13,884 nucleotides of DNA from Dehalococcoidia bacterium (GTDB lineage Bacteria > Chloroflexota > Dehalococcoidia > Dehalococcoidales > DAOWLH01): positions 1-13,884 of the forward strand of contig DAOWLH010000051.1 in NCBI GenBank assembly GCA_030643515.1, written 5' to 3'. How positions within the stretch are numbered: the stretch's first letter is position 1; every line of letters starts with the position of its first letter. Shown here one piece after another: positions 1 through 6,670 of this stretch. Below the pieces are notes generated by a model. That model saw nothing but the letters and a program-made list of their open reading frames with translations. It was not told the origin of the DNA and did not search any database. Position numbers and translations under genes: made by a program.

Positions 1-429
1 GATGCTGGCTTCGTCCTCAACCGGCCCCATAAAAGTCTTGAACATCAGGTTAAACTGACGGGGCTCGGTAAGCTCACCGCCACAGTCGGGGCATGCATTT
101 CCCTTTATCTCATCAAGGCGCCACCTCAGATGGCACTGCTTGCACTCCGACAGGGAATCGGAAAAACCTTCCAGATGGCCGCTGGCCTGCCATGTCCTGG
201 GGTGCATCAAAATGCTGGTGTCCAAGCCGACCATATCATCTCTCTGCTGAACGTTAGCCTGCCACCAGGCCTGCTTCACATTTTGCTTGAGCTCTACCCC
301 CAGAGGGCCGTAGTCCCAGGTACTGGCAATACCGCCGTATATCTCGCTGCTTGGAAAGACGAAGCCACGCCGGCGGCACAGCGAAACGATTTTTTCCATT
401 TTGTCCTGATTTGGCTGCCTGTCGGTCAC
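1..429 (-). CDS. glyS: Glycyl-tRNA synthetase, alpha2 class II type, 5' part (runs off left edge)
   Basis: Charges tRNA-Gly with glycine in the cytoplasm. Only the first 143 codons are present; the full enzyme is usually about 450 residues, so the rest lies beyond base 1. Visible hallmarks are SSEIYGG (27-33), the class II motif 1 region WDYGPLGVELK (38-48), HPRTWQASGHLEGFSD (76-91), and a zinc-knuckle-like pair C96-x2-C99 and C113-x2-C116, followed by PRQFNLMFKT. These belong to the single-chain archaeal/eukaryotic-type GlyRS rather than the alpha2beta2 bacterial enzyme. The start is GTG at 429. GAGGAG lies about ten bases upstream and coincides with the last codons of the DUF1648 gene, whose stop is only 7 bases away, so the two genes are probably translated from one message. 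Family assignment is secure; the unseen C-terminal anticodon-binding domain is assumed. Confidence 0.95.
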   Translation of the reverse strand, partial: MTDRQPNQDKMEKIVSLCRRRGFVFPSSEIYGGIASTWDYGPLGVELKQNVKQAWWQANVQQRDDMVGLDTSILMHPRTWQASGHLEGFSDSLSECKQCHLRWRLDEIKGNACPDCGGELTEPRQFNLMFKTFMGPVEDEASI

Positions 430-436
430 TGCAATA

Positions 437-1084
437 TCACTCCTCGGGCTTGTGCTGGCTGTCGTTATCAGTAGAAATGCGGGATTGCTTATATGCCTGG
501 ATGAAGAAAACCGTTAAGATAATACCACCGATGGCCATTATTATCAGGGTGAAGAGCCAAATGGGCACCAGGTGCATGCTATAGACATTGTAGCTGAAAA
601 TATCCAGCATTACAAAAGCGAGTACAATTTGAGGCAGTACCACCATGTTGCCCATGATAAGTACCACCCTCTCTATGTTTACGGGGCTTGCTGCCTGTGC
701 AAAAGAACGCCCCAACCGGGAGGTGCTCCAGATAATCACCACGGCGGCCAGGGCAAGAAGAAGCTGTGGGAGTATCACCAGCAACAAATAGCTCTGGCGG
801 CCAAACCAGCCCTGGGGGATGCCGTCCGTGCCAAAGCGGTAGGCCACCTCTGACGGCATCAGGTGATAAGAATAGGCAGCCAGAACTATCGACAGCATTA
901 GTATCACCAGCGGCAGTACGATATATTTCCACCGGAAGAATACTTCATCTGTCGCCGTTGTTTTCCTGGCCGGCTTCCCGTCTTTTGCTTTCTGCTGGCG
1001 CTGCCGGAGATACCAGGCAATAGCAATTCCCGCAGGGAGGCCAAGCAGCAGGAGAAGCCCAACAACCAGAATTACAGTACCCAT
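437..1084 (-). CDS. DUF1648-domain integral membrane protein
   Basis: A 215-residue protein with about five hydrophobic segments, near residues 2-25, 53-72, 99-119, 137-160 and 172-197. Between segments 2 and 3 sits the DUF1648 signature LMPSEVAYRFGTDGIPQGW (75-93), matching the family pattern of a short loop with P, a hydrophobic pair, and G-x-P-x-x-W. The loop between segments 1 and 2 is basic (RQRQQKAKDGKPARK) and the C-terminus is hydrophilic. DUF1648 proteins are often found with SdpI-type immunity proteins or transcription regulators, but no biochemical role follows from this sequence. The ATG at 1084 has no convincing Shine-Dalgarno sequence. It is the first gene of a two-gene unit with glyS, which starts 7 bases after its stop, and lies downstream of the dyad at 1124-1144. 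Membrane location is confident; function is unknown. Confidence 0.85.
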   Translation of the reverse strand: MGTVILVVGLLLLLGLPAGIAIAWYLRQRQQKAKDGKPARKTTATDEVFFRWKYIVLPLVILMLSIVLAAYSYHLMPSEVAYRFGTDGIPQGWFGRQSYLLLVILPQLLLALAAVVIIWSTSRLGRSFAQAASPVNIERVVLIMGNMVVLPQIVLAFVMLDIFSYNVYSMHLVPIWLFTLIIMAIGGIILTVFFIQAYKQSRISTDNDSQHKPEE

Positions 1085-1113
1085 TTTAAGCCAGCATCAG
1101 ACTAAATACGTAA

Positions 1114-1142
1114 AAACTACCAGCTTTGACATTGGATGTCAA
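1114..1142 (-). promoter_or_regulatory. Candidate promoter for the DUF1648-glyS unit
   Basis: On the minus strand, a perfect -35 hexamer TTGACA (1142-1137) is followed after 17 bases by TAGTTT (1119-1114), a weak 3-of-6 match to TATAAT. It would give a start near 1107 and a leader of about 23 bases before the ATG at 1084. The -35 box lies inside the right arm of the 1124-1144 inverted repeat, so a protein bound there could block it. The poor -10 box keeps confidence low. Confidence 0.35.
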
Positions 1143-1144
1143 AG
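1124..1144. repeat. Perfect 9-3-9 inverted repeat, probable operator
   Basis: The left arm CTTTGACAT (1124-1132) and right arm ATGTCAAAG (1136-1144) are exact reverse complements separated by TGG. The element sits in the 131-base region between the divergent DUF1648 and hydrolase genes, 40 bases from the former and 72 from the latter. Each arm contains TTGACA on one strand. There is no T-run on either side, which argues against an intrinsic terminator. The most natural reading is a binding site for a dimeric regulator; no regulator gene is next to it. Confidence 0.6.
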
Positions 1145-1170
1145 AGGCTCCCGGAGGGATAGCCGTCTCC

Positions 1171-1199
1171 TTGTGGTTGGCCAGAGTTGATGTTAAAAT
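1171..1199 (+). promoter_or_regulatory. Candidate extended -10 promoter for the metallo-hydrolase
   Basis: TTGTGG (1171-1176) is followed after 17 bases by TAAAAT (1194-1199), preceded by TG plus one base (1191-1193), which makes an extended -10. Transcription would begin near 1206, about ten bases before the ATG at 1216. If correct, the longer reading frame starting from the TTG at 1126 is excluded. Confidence 0.45.
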
Positions 1200-1215
1200 T
1201 ATCCACGGGCAAATA

Positions 1216-1833
1216 ATGATACTTGAGAAATTAGTTGTTGGGCCACTTGCATCCAACTGTTACATAATCGGTTCAGAAACCAGCCGGGCAGGGGCAGTAA
1301 TAGACCCCGGCGATGATGCCCGGCAAATCCTTGCCGGCATTAATGAGCTGGAACTAGACATAAAGTATATACTTCTCACCCATGGCCACCTGGACCACAC
1401 TGGCGCGTTAAAAGAAGTCAAGGAATCCACCGGCGCCAGTGTTGCTGTTCACAGCGCCGATGTTAAGAATCTCAATGACGACTATTTGAGTCTATTTACG
1501 GGTATTTCTTATCCCAAGCCACCACCGCCAGACCGCTTGCTTGAGGATGGTGACACCATAGACATCGGCGACTTTAGCTTAACCGTGGTACACACCCCTG
1601 GACACTCTCCCGGTGGCATATGCCTTCTGGGAGGCGGTATCCTGTTTAGCGGGGACACCCTTTTTAACTTCGGCATCGGCCGGGCGGATTTGCCTGGCGG
1701 CAATTCCCGGCAACTGATGGAGAGCATCCATAAGCGGCTCTTGAAACTGCCGGACGAGATAAAGGTTTACCCCGGCCACGGCCCTGATACCACCATCGGA
1801 GCCGAGCGCCGGAGCAATCCATTTCTTATATAA
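1216..1833 (+). CDS. Metallo-beta-lactamase-fold hydrolase (glyoxalase II / YcbL-like)
   Basis: A 205-residue soluble hydrolase that should bind two metal ions. Ligands in family order are all visible: THGHLDH (H56, H58, D60, H61), TPGHSPGG (H130), LFSGDTLF (D147) and YPGHGPDT (H188). GIGRADLPGG (154-163) is typical of the glyoxalase II-related single-domain hydrolases (YcbL-like). These often act on thioesters such as S-lactoylglutathione, but the true substrate cannot be read from sequence. The frame extends upstream to a TTG at 1126. I chose the ATG at 1216 because the protein then opens with MILEKLVVGPLASNCYIIG, the usual family N-terminus, and the 30 extra residues would cross the operator-like dyad. 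No strong ribosome site is present. Its stop overlaps the convergent hppA stop by 8 bases. Confidence 0.88.
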   Translation: MILEKLVVGPLASNCYIIGSETSRAGAVIDPGDDARQILAGINELELDIKYILLTHGHLDHTGALKEVKESTGASVAVHSADVKNLNDDYLSLFTGISYPKPPPPDRLLEDGDTIDIGDFSLTVVHTPGHSPGGICLLGGGILFSGDTLFNFGIGRADLPGGNSRQLMESIHKRLLKLPDEIKVYPGHGPDTTIGAERRSNPFLI

Positions 1834-1834
1834 G
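1825..1834. other. Ten-base palindrome holding both convergent stop codons
   Basis: CTTATATAAG contains the TAA of the hydrolase on the plus strand (1831-1833) and the TAA of hppA on the minus strand (1828-1826). The two genes overlap tail to tail by 8 bases, leaving no room for a separate terminator between them. Confidence 0.8.
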
Positions 1835-3868
1835 CCCGCCAAAGCCGGCCAGAACCGGAGCCAGCACCAGAGCGATTATCGAGATTAGCTTTATCATGAT
1901 ATTCAGCGACGGACCGGAGGTGTCCTTCATCGGGTCACCGACGGTATCGCCGACTACGGCTGCCTTGTGCGCCTCCGAACCCTTGCCACCATAGGCTCCC
2001 GTTTCGATCCACTTCTTGGCGTTATCCCAGGAGCCACCGGCGTTGGCGAAGGTTATTGCCAGAATAAAGCCGGTGACGATAGCTCCGGTCAGAAAGCCAC
2101 CCAGAGCCAGCGGTCCCAGAATCAGGCCGACCACGACGGGGGAAGCGATGGTGATAATACCCGGCAGCAGCATCTGCTTGATTGAGTCCCGGGTACAGAT
2201 GTCAACACAGCGTTTGTATTCTGGCCGGGCGGTTCCTTCCATCAGTCCCGGTATTTCACGGAACTGGCGGCGCACCTCGTTGACTATGGAGAAGCTGGTC
2301 TTGCCGACAGCATTCAGGGTTAAAGCGCAGAAAACAGCTGGTAAAGCCGCTCCCAGAAAGAGACCGGCGATGACGTGGGGATCCAGCAGGCTTATTTCGG
2401 CCATGCTGATGCCGACTGCCTGGGTGTAGGCAAGTAGAAGAGCCAGCGCCGTCAGTCCGGCGGCGCCGATGGCAAAGCCCTTGCCGGTAGCAGCGGTGGT
2501 GTTACCCAGAGAGTCCAGGGCATCGGTGCGCTCCCTTATTTCAGGCGGCAGGCCGGACATCTCGACGATGCCACCGGCATTATCGGCCACCGGCCCATAG
2601 GCATCGGTGGCGTCCTGAATGCCCAGTGTCGCCAGCATGCCGACGCCAGCGATGGCAACGCCATAGACATCGGCAAAGTTGTAGGCGACCATAATAGCAA
2701 CAACGATGAACAGAACCGGTGGAAGAGTGCTCAGCAAACCGTTGGCAAAGCCGCTGATGATGTTGGTACCGGCCCCGGTCTGGGAAGCAGTGGAGATGCG
2801 CAGTGTCGGTGAATAGGAGTAAGAAGTGAAGAAGTTGGTACTCTCACCGATAAGAACTCCGGCAACCAGACCAACCAGGATGGCCCAGAAGACGTTGATA
2901 TCGGCATCGAGGGCCCAGACAACCAGAAACGAAAAAACTGCCGTCAGAATTGAGGCGGCGAAGGTGCCACGACGGAGCGCATTGAGCAGAGCTCTCATTT
3001 CCAATTTCTCGCTCACTCTGACCAGGAAAATGCCGATTATGGAGGCCAGGATTCCGCCGGCGGCGACCAGTATAGGTAAAAACCAGGCAGTGGCCAGGTC
3101 GGGCACAAGCGACCTCCCCAGGGTAGCCGAAAAAAAGGCTATCGCCCCCAGGGTTATAGTGGCAATGACCGAGTCGACGTATGATTCAAAGAGGTCGGCA
3201 CCCATACCGGCGACGTCACCGACATTATCGCCGACAAAATCAGCGATGACGGCGGCGTTGCGGGGGTCATCCTCGGGTATTCCTTTTTCAACCTTACCCA
3301 CAATATCGGCACCGGTGTCGGCAGCTTTGGTGTATATACCACCGCCAACCCTGGCGAATATGGCTACCGAGGAAGCTCCAAAGCCATAGCCAGGGATAAT
3401 TATAAGGAAGTCGGGGTGGTTACCGAAGGCAAAGTAGAGAATACTCAGGCCGATGATACCTATGCCGACTACAGACAGGCCCATAACCGAGCCGCTGCGG
3501 AAGGCAACCCGTAGTCCCTGGTTAAGACTCTTCTGTGTTGCTGCTGCCGTCCTAGAGTTAGCTCGGATGGCAACACTCATGCCGACAAAACCGGCAAGGC
3601 CGGAGCTAACGGCGCCGAAGACAAAAGCCAGCGATATAAGCCAGCCCAGGTTGGGCACCACACCTAATATAATGGCCACCACGACGACAAAAATGGCCAG
3701 AACCCGGTATTCCCTCCCCAAAAAGGCCAGCGCCCCCTCTTTGATGGCGGCAGATATTTCCCTGACCTTTTCTGAGCCTTGCGGCTGTTTCAGCACGTAG
3801 TAGGCCAGAAAAGCAGCCACCACCAGACTCAGGATTCCAGATAAAACGGCGATTACAACTGGATCCAA
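1826..3868 (-). CDS. hppA: Membrane-bound pyrophosphatase, K+-dependent type, H+ and/or Na+ pump
   Basis: Couples hydrolysis of cytoplasmic pyrophosphate to ion pumping across the membrane. At 680 residues with many hydrophobic segments it is full length for the family. Key motifs are GADIVGKVEKGIPEDDPRN (186-204), DNVGDVAGMGAD (214-225), DAYGPVADNAGG (422-433) and GGSWDNAKKWIE near the C-terminus. GNTTAATGKG (455-464) has Ala459 and Gly462 where K+-independent enzymes carry Lys and Thr, so K+ dependence is predicted. In the ion-gate helix it has Glu228 (D225+3, the Na+-pump position) and also Asp232 (D225+7, where plant H+-pumps carry Glu), so the pumped ion is undecided. The start is TTG at 3868, after AAAGGAGG with six-base spacing, directly behind the TGA of the translin-like gene. 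It is last in the operon; no intrinsic terminator is seen. Confidence 0.97.
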   Translation of the reverse strand: MDPVVIAVLSGILSLVVAAFLAYYVLKQPQGSEKVREISAAIKEGALAFLGREYRVLAIFVVVVAIILGVVPNLGWLISLAFVFGAVSSGLAGFVGMSVAIRANSRTAAATQKSLNQGLRVAFRSGSVMGLSVVGIGIIGLSILYFAFGNHPDFLIIIPGYGFGASSVAIFARVGGGIYTKAADTGADIVGKVEKGIPEDDPRNAAVIADFVGDNVGDVAGMGADLFESYVDSVIATITLGAIAFFSATLGRSLVPDLATAWFLPILVAAGGILASIIGIFLVRVSEKLEMRALLNALRRGTFAASILTAVFSFLVVWALDADINVFWAILVGLVAGVLIGESTNFFTSYSYSPTLRISTASQTGAGTNIISGFANGLLSTLPPVLFIVVAIMVAYNFADVYGVAIAGVGMLATLGIQDATDAYGPVADNAGGIVEMSGLPPEIRERTDALDSLGNTTAATGKGFAIGAAGLTALALLLAYTQAVGISMAEISLLDPHVIAGLFLGAALPAVFCALTLNAVGKTSFSIVNEVRRQFREIPGLMEGTARPEYKRCVDICTRDSIKQMLLPGIITIASPVVVGLILGPLALGGFLTGAIVTGFILAITFANAGGSWDNAKKWIETGAYGGKGSEAHKAAVVGDTVGDPMKDTSGPSLNIMIKLISIIALVLAPVLAGFGGLI

Positions 3869-4528
3869 TCAAAGCCTCCTTTTATTTGATTCAGATATTA
3901 TGCTAAAACCTTCCAGCCTGTCTTCCAGGCGTTTTTGCTGCATGGTCAGTGTCAGGTCGCTGCGCGTCCTTTCCAGGACACCACGGACCATATCGGTAGT
4001 GCGTCTTAGACCACCGGTTATGGCATCGGGGAAGTCTATGGTAACCAGAACGTTATAGACGTCGTCCATAGCCCGTAAATATTCCTCTGCCCGTGACTGG
4101 TCGCCCCGTCTCAGACTGTCCAGGAGATAGCGGCGGAGTTCGCCCACTGCCTCGCCCAGCCCGTTCAGATAAGGAGCATAGTCAACACCAAGCTCTTCAG
4201 GGCCTGGTAGCTTTGCCCCCGATACCAGGGATAAGGTGATACTGCCTTCGGCAAACTCTCTCTGGGCGTTCCATAGAAAGCCGATGTTGCGCAGCTCACT
4301 GCAAGTATTTAAGCTCTTCTCCGCCTCAGAAATTAGCTCGCCGGCCCGGGCAAGCATATCACGGGTGCCGTCAAACTCGCCGCGATGCAGAGCGCGGATG
4401 GCGTTGCTGCAGTACCGAATGGCCTCGCGGCACAGGGGCAGCGCCTTCTCCCGGGCGGCATCTTTTGCCTGAAAGTCAGCCCTTACCCTGTCGGCGATGG
4501 AATCAAGGTCGTCTGTCAACCGGCTCAT
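3869..4528 (-). CDS. Translin-family protein (probable nucleic-acid-binding, possible RNase)
   Basis: A 219-residue all-helical protein of the translin/TRAX fold as found in archaea and some bacteria. Diagnostic segments are REFAEG (90-95), DYAPYLNGLGEAVGELRRYLLD (116-137) and, above all, VYNVLVTIDFPDAITGGLRR (near residues 157-176), the classical translin C-terminal signature. Eukaryotic translin-TRAX (C3PO) cuts RNA with acidic residues from TRAX. Here E91, E94 and E126 are possible equivalents, but I could not align them rigorously, so nuclease activity is inference. The ATG overlaps the TGA of the thiamin gene (ATGA), with AAGGA just upstream, and its own TGA abuts the TTG of hppA, so translation is probably coupled on both sides. 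The role beside a pyrophosphatase is unknown. The family call is confident. Confidence 0.85.
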   Translation of the reverse strand: MSRLTDDLDSIADRVRADFQAKDAAREKALPLCREAIRYCSNAIRALHRGEFDGTRDMLARAGELISEAEKSLNTCSELRNIGFLWNAQREFAEGSITLSLVSGAKLPGPEELGVDYAPYLNGLGEAVGELRRYLLDSLRRGDQSRAEEYLRAMDDVYNVLVTIDFPDAITGGLRRTTDMVRGVLERTRSDLTLTMQQKRLEDRLEGFSIISESNKRRL

Positions 4529-5583
4529 TCCTTCATTCCGATTCTATTCACTATTTGCCTGGTCGCCGTTTCCGGTGATTCGGCAGCCATGATGGCACTT
4601 ATTACCGCTACCGAATCAGCTCCGGCAACCACGACTTCAGCAGCATTGTGCCGACCTATGCCGCCTATTGCCACCAGCGGTAGAGTGGTCGTTTTTTTGA
4701 TGGCTCTTAATGACTCCAGCCCAATAACCTTCCCTTCAGTTTTTGTTTCTGTTGGGAATATGGCACCGGCGGCAATATAATCGGCACCTGCGGCAGCAGC
4801 CGCTTTCGCCTGCCCAGTATTGATCACCGAGCAGCCGATGATTTTATCCAGCGGTAAAAGCCTGCGGGCCTCGGCAACCGGCAGGTCCTGCTGTCCCAGA
4901 TGCAGTCCGTCGGCATCGGCAGCCAGGGCCAGGTCGAGGTGGTCATTGATTATAAAGAGAACATTGTTCTCGGCACAGAGTCGCCCCAGATATCTGGCAA
5001 TGAATAGCAGTTCCCTTTTGGCCGATGTCCTGTCGCGCAGCTGAATTATGCTGGCACCCCCCTTGATTACCGCCGAACCAAACTCGGCATGACTGCGCCC
5101 CTTTAAGAAATCAGTATCTATGATAGCATAAAGCCCCAGGATGCGTTCAGCTTTGTCCTGGCGTAACAGCATGGATATCAGCTCTCGTTCCAGCGTGTAG
5201 AGACTGAATCTGGCCTGCTTGAACTTGGCTGGTTTCAGATTGACATGCGGAGTTTTGGCCAGTTCCTCAATTACCCGCATAGATTGCTGGAGGCGCCTGC
5301 TGTTGGCGATAACTGTCTCGTATAATTGTCTTGTCCTCTGCTGCTGCTCAAGTTCGATGTCAGCGCCGACATCTCGCTCGGCATCACGGGCCTGAAGCAG
5401 CCGCTGGTTGAGAGCCTGGTCGACAGGTGTTAGCTCATGGCGCATAGTCTTCAGCTTTTCTGTTAGCGATGCGTCATCAAGCGTCAACCTGGCTATGTCT
5501 TCCAGCAGTCGCAGGCCTTCCCCGATGCGATTCAGATTGGCGTCAATAATACGAAATTGTTTTTGGGGTGATACTTCCACCAT
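4525..5583 (-). CDS. thiE: ThiD2-ThiE fusion: thiamin-phosphate synthase with N-terminal HMP-P kinase-like domain
   Basis: Joins hydroxymethylpyrimidine diphosphate and thiazole phosphate into thiamin phosphate. Residues about 10-140 form the ThiD2-type helical domain (RIIDANLNRIGEGLRLLED); ThiD2 from Hydrogenobacter has been linked to HMP-phosphate kinase activity. Residues about 150-350 are a ThiE TIM barrel: QLRDR, INDHLDLA, GLHLGQQD, the GCSV loop, GAIFPTETK and VAIGGI. The position that is usually Lys in QxREK/QLRDK is Arg here, a conservative change. Start choice: an ATG at 5616 has no ribosome site. GAAGGAG (5592-5586) precedes ATG at 5583 by only two bases and GTG at 5580 by five, so 5580 is also possible. 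The ATGA overlap with the translin-like gene follows. A weak TATGAT-like -10 (near 5625) before the gene might give an internal promoter. Confidence 0.93.
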   Translation of the reverse strand: MVEVSPQKQFRIIDANLNRIGEGLRLLEDIARLTLDDASLTEKLKTMRHELTPVDQALNQRLLQARDAERDVGADIELEQQQRTRQLYETVIANSRRLQQSMRVIEELAKTPHVNLKPAKFKQARFSLYTLERELISMLLRQDKAERILGLYAIIDTDFLKGRSHAEFGSAVIKGGASIIQLRDRTSAKRELLFIARYLGRLCAENNVLFIINDHLDLALAADADGLHLGQQDLPVAEARRLLPLDKIIGCSVINTGQAKAAAAAGADYIAAGAIFPTETKTEGKVIGLESLRAIKKTTTLPLVAIGGIGRHNAAEVVVAGADSVAVISAIMAAESPETATRQIVNRIGMKE

Positions 5584-5677
5584 TGCTCCTTCGGTTAGAG
5601 TGGACAAACGGCTCATTTTATCATAAGTGGACAGGCAGGGTAAACAGGCTCTCAGGACTCGCTTACGGCGTTTTTGA

Positions 5678-6028
5678 TTAATTCAATGCGGGGGACGGCC
5701 GGCCCCTCTGGTCAAGCTCGACGGCAACGAAATCAATGCGTAAGGATGCCGTCTCTGGCCACTTATGGCTCTGGAGGTAACTGAGGGCGACGGCTATCAG
5801 CCTGGCTTTTTTTGCCTTGGTGATGGACTCTTCCGGACAGCCAAACTCCTGGCTGGTTTTTGTCCTGACCTCAACAAAGACCAGGCAGTCCTGGTGCTCG
5901 GCCACGATGTCAATCTCACCTTCAGGGCATCGGTAATTGGTTTCCAGTACACGGAAGCCCTGCTTCTCCAGAAAATCTCTGGCTAATTTCTCACCCAGCA
6001 TGCCGGTTTCGCGACGGCTGTGTGTCAC
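5678..6028 (-). CDS. yraN: YraN / UPF0102 family endonuclease-like protein
   Basis: A 116-residue protein of the UPF0102 family, whose fold resembles Holliday-junction resolvases and PD-(D/E)xK nucleases. The conserved run is E-x-NYRCPEGEIDIVA followed by LVFVEVRTK. E38, D40, E53 and K57 (numbered from the chosen start) form the nuclease-like core. The physiological role is not firmly established. The frame is open to a TTG at 6034, but GTG at 6028 forms a GTGA overlap with the rnhB stop and has GGGATGG about seven bases upstream, so I prefer it. YraN next to RNase HII is a common arrangement in bacteria, consistent with a DNA or RNA-DNA processing role. About 60-95 bases follow before the thiamin gene, the largest gap in this run. 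Confidence 0.92.
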   Translation of the reverse strand: MTHSRRETGMLGEKLARDFLEKQGFRVLETNYRCPEGEIDIVAEHQDCLVFVEVRTKTSQEFGCPEESITKAKKARLIAVALSYLQSHKWPETASLRIDFVAVELDQRGRPSPALN

Positions 6029-6657
6029 GGGCAAACCATCCCTTTAATGGGCTGAAAAGAGCGGCGGTGAATGGGTGACGGCCCCAATCGCTCCAGACCG
6101 GTTACATGTTCCTCCGTCCAGTACCCCTTGTTCTGTGATAAGGCGTAGCCGGGATAGAGCCTGTCCTGCTCTATCATAAGGTGGTCCCTGCTTACCTTGG
6201 CAACTATTGAAGCACAGGCAATGGAAAAACACAGCCGGTCTCCGTTAACAATCCCTTTCTGGGGCAGAGATACTCCAGGCAGGCGCAGGTAGTCTATGAG
6301 CAGGCTATCGGCTGACGGTGACAACTGAGCTATCGCCTGCATCATAGCTAACTGAGTGGCCCGGACTATGTTTTTGGCATCCACGACCTCGTGGGAGACG
6401 ATACCAACTCCTATGGATATTGCCACTTCCCGGACATGGTAACAAAGATACTCTCGTTTCTTTGGGGTGAGCAGCTTGCTGTCCCTTACCTGCTTCATCC
6501 AGGAAGCCTTAAGGCGACGGGGCAGGATAACGGCAGCGGCAACCACCGGGCCGGCCAGAGCACCGCGGCCGACTTCATCGAGCCCGGCGATGGAACGATA
6601 GCCCTGAGTGATCAGATTCGCCTCTTCAACAAAGGATGGAAGGATGTCATGAATCAT
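6025..6657 (-). CDS. rnhB: Ribonuclease HII
   Basis: Cuts RNA in RNA-DNA hybrids and at single ribonucleotides misincorporated in DNA. The 210-residue length is normal. GLDEVGRGALAGPVV (25-39) supplies D27 and E28; LLIDYLRLP supplies D122; NGDRLCFSIACASIVAKVSRD (138 onward) supplies D140, completing the DEDD metal site. QNKGYWTEEH and PSPIHRRSF, which contacts the hybrid junction, are also present. The usual KGD is NGD here, a minor departure. The ATG at 6657 follows the mnmA stop by 13 bases with AAGGTG at suitable distance. A second ATG two codons on is possible. Its TGA overlaps the yraN GTG. Confidence 0.96.
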   Translation of the reverse strand: MIHDILPSFVEEANLITQGYRSIAGLDEVGRGALAGPVVAAAVILPRRLKASWMKQVRDSKLLTPKKREYLCYHVREVAISIGVGIVSHEVVDAKNIVRATQLAMMQAIAQLSPSADSLLIDYLRLPGVSLPQKGIVNGDRLCFSIACASIVAKVSRDHLMIEQDRLYPGYALSQNKGYWTEEHVTGLERLGPSPIHRRSFQPIKGMVCP

Positions 6658-6670
6658 AAAATCTCACACC

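Noticed and set aside
1126..1215. Upstream extension of the metallo-hydrolase from a TTG
   Set aside because: The extra 30 residues resemble no family N-terminus, and the segment holds the dyad and a promoter-like sequence; the ATG at 1216 fits the family start.
2826..3389. Plus-strand reading frame of 187 codons
   Set aside because: It lies wholly antisense to hppA, and its composition (many T, P, R, A, S) follows from the opposite-strand coding. No ribosome site or recognisable motif.
5584..5616. ATG at 5616 as the thiamin gene start
   Set aside because: It has no ribosome site, and a TATGAT-like -10 lies immediately before it. GAAGGAG points to starts at 5583 or 5580. Not fully excluded.
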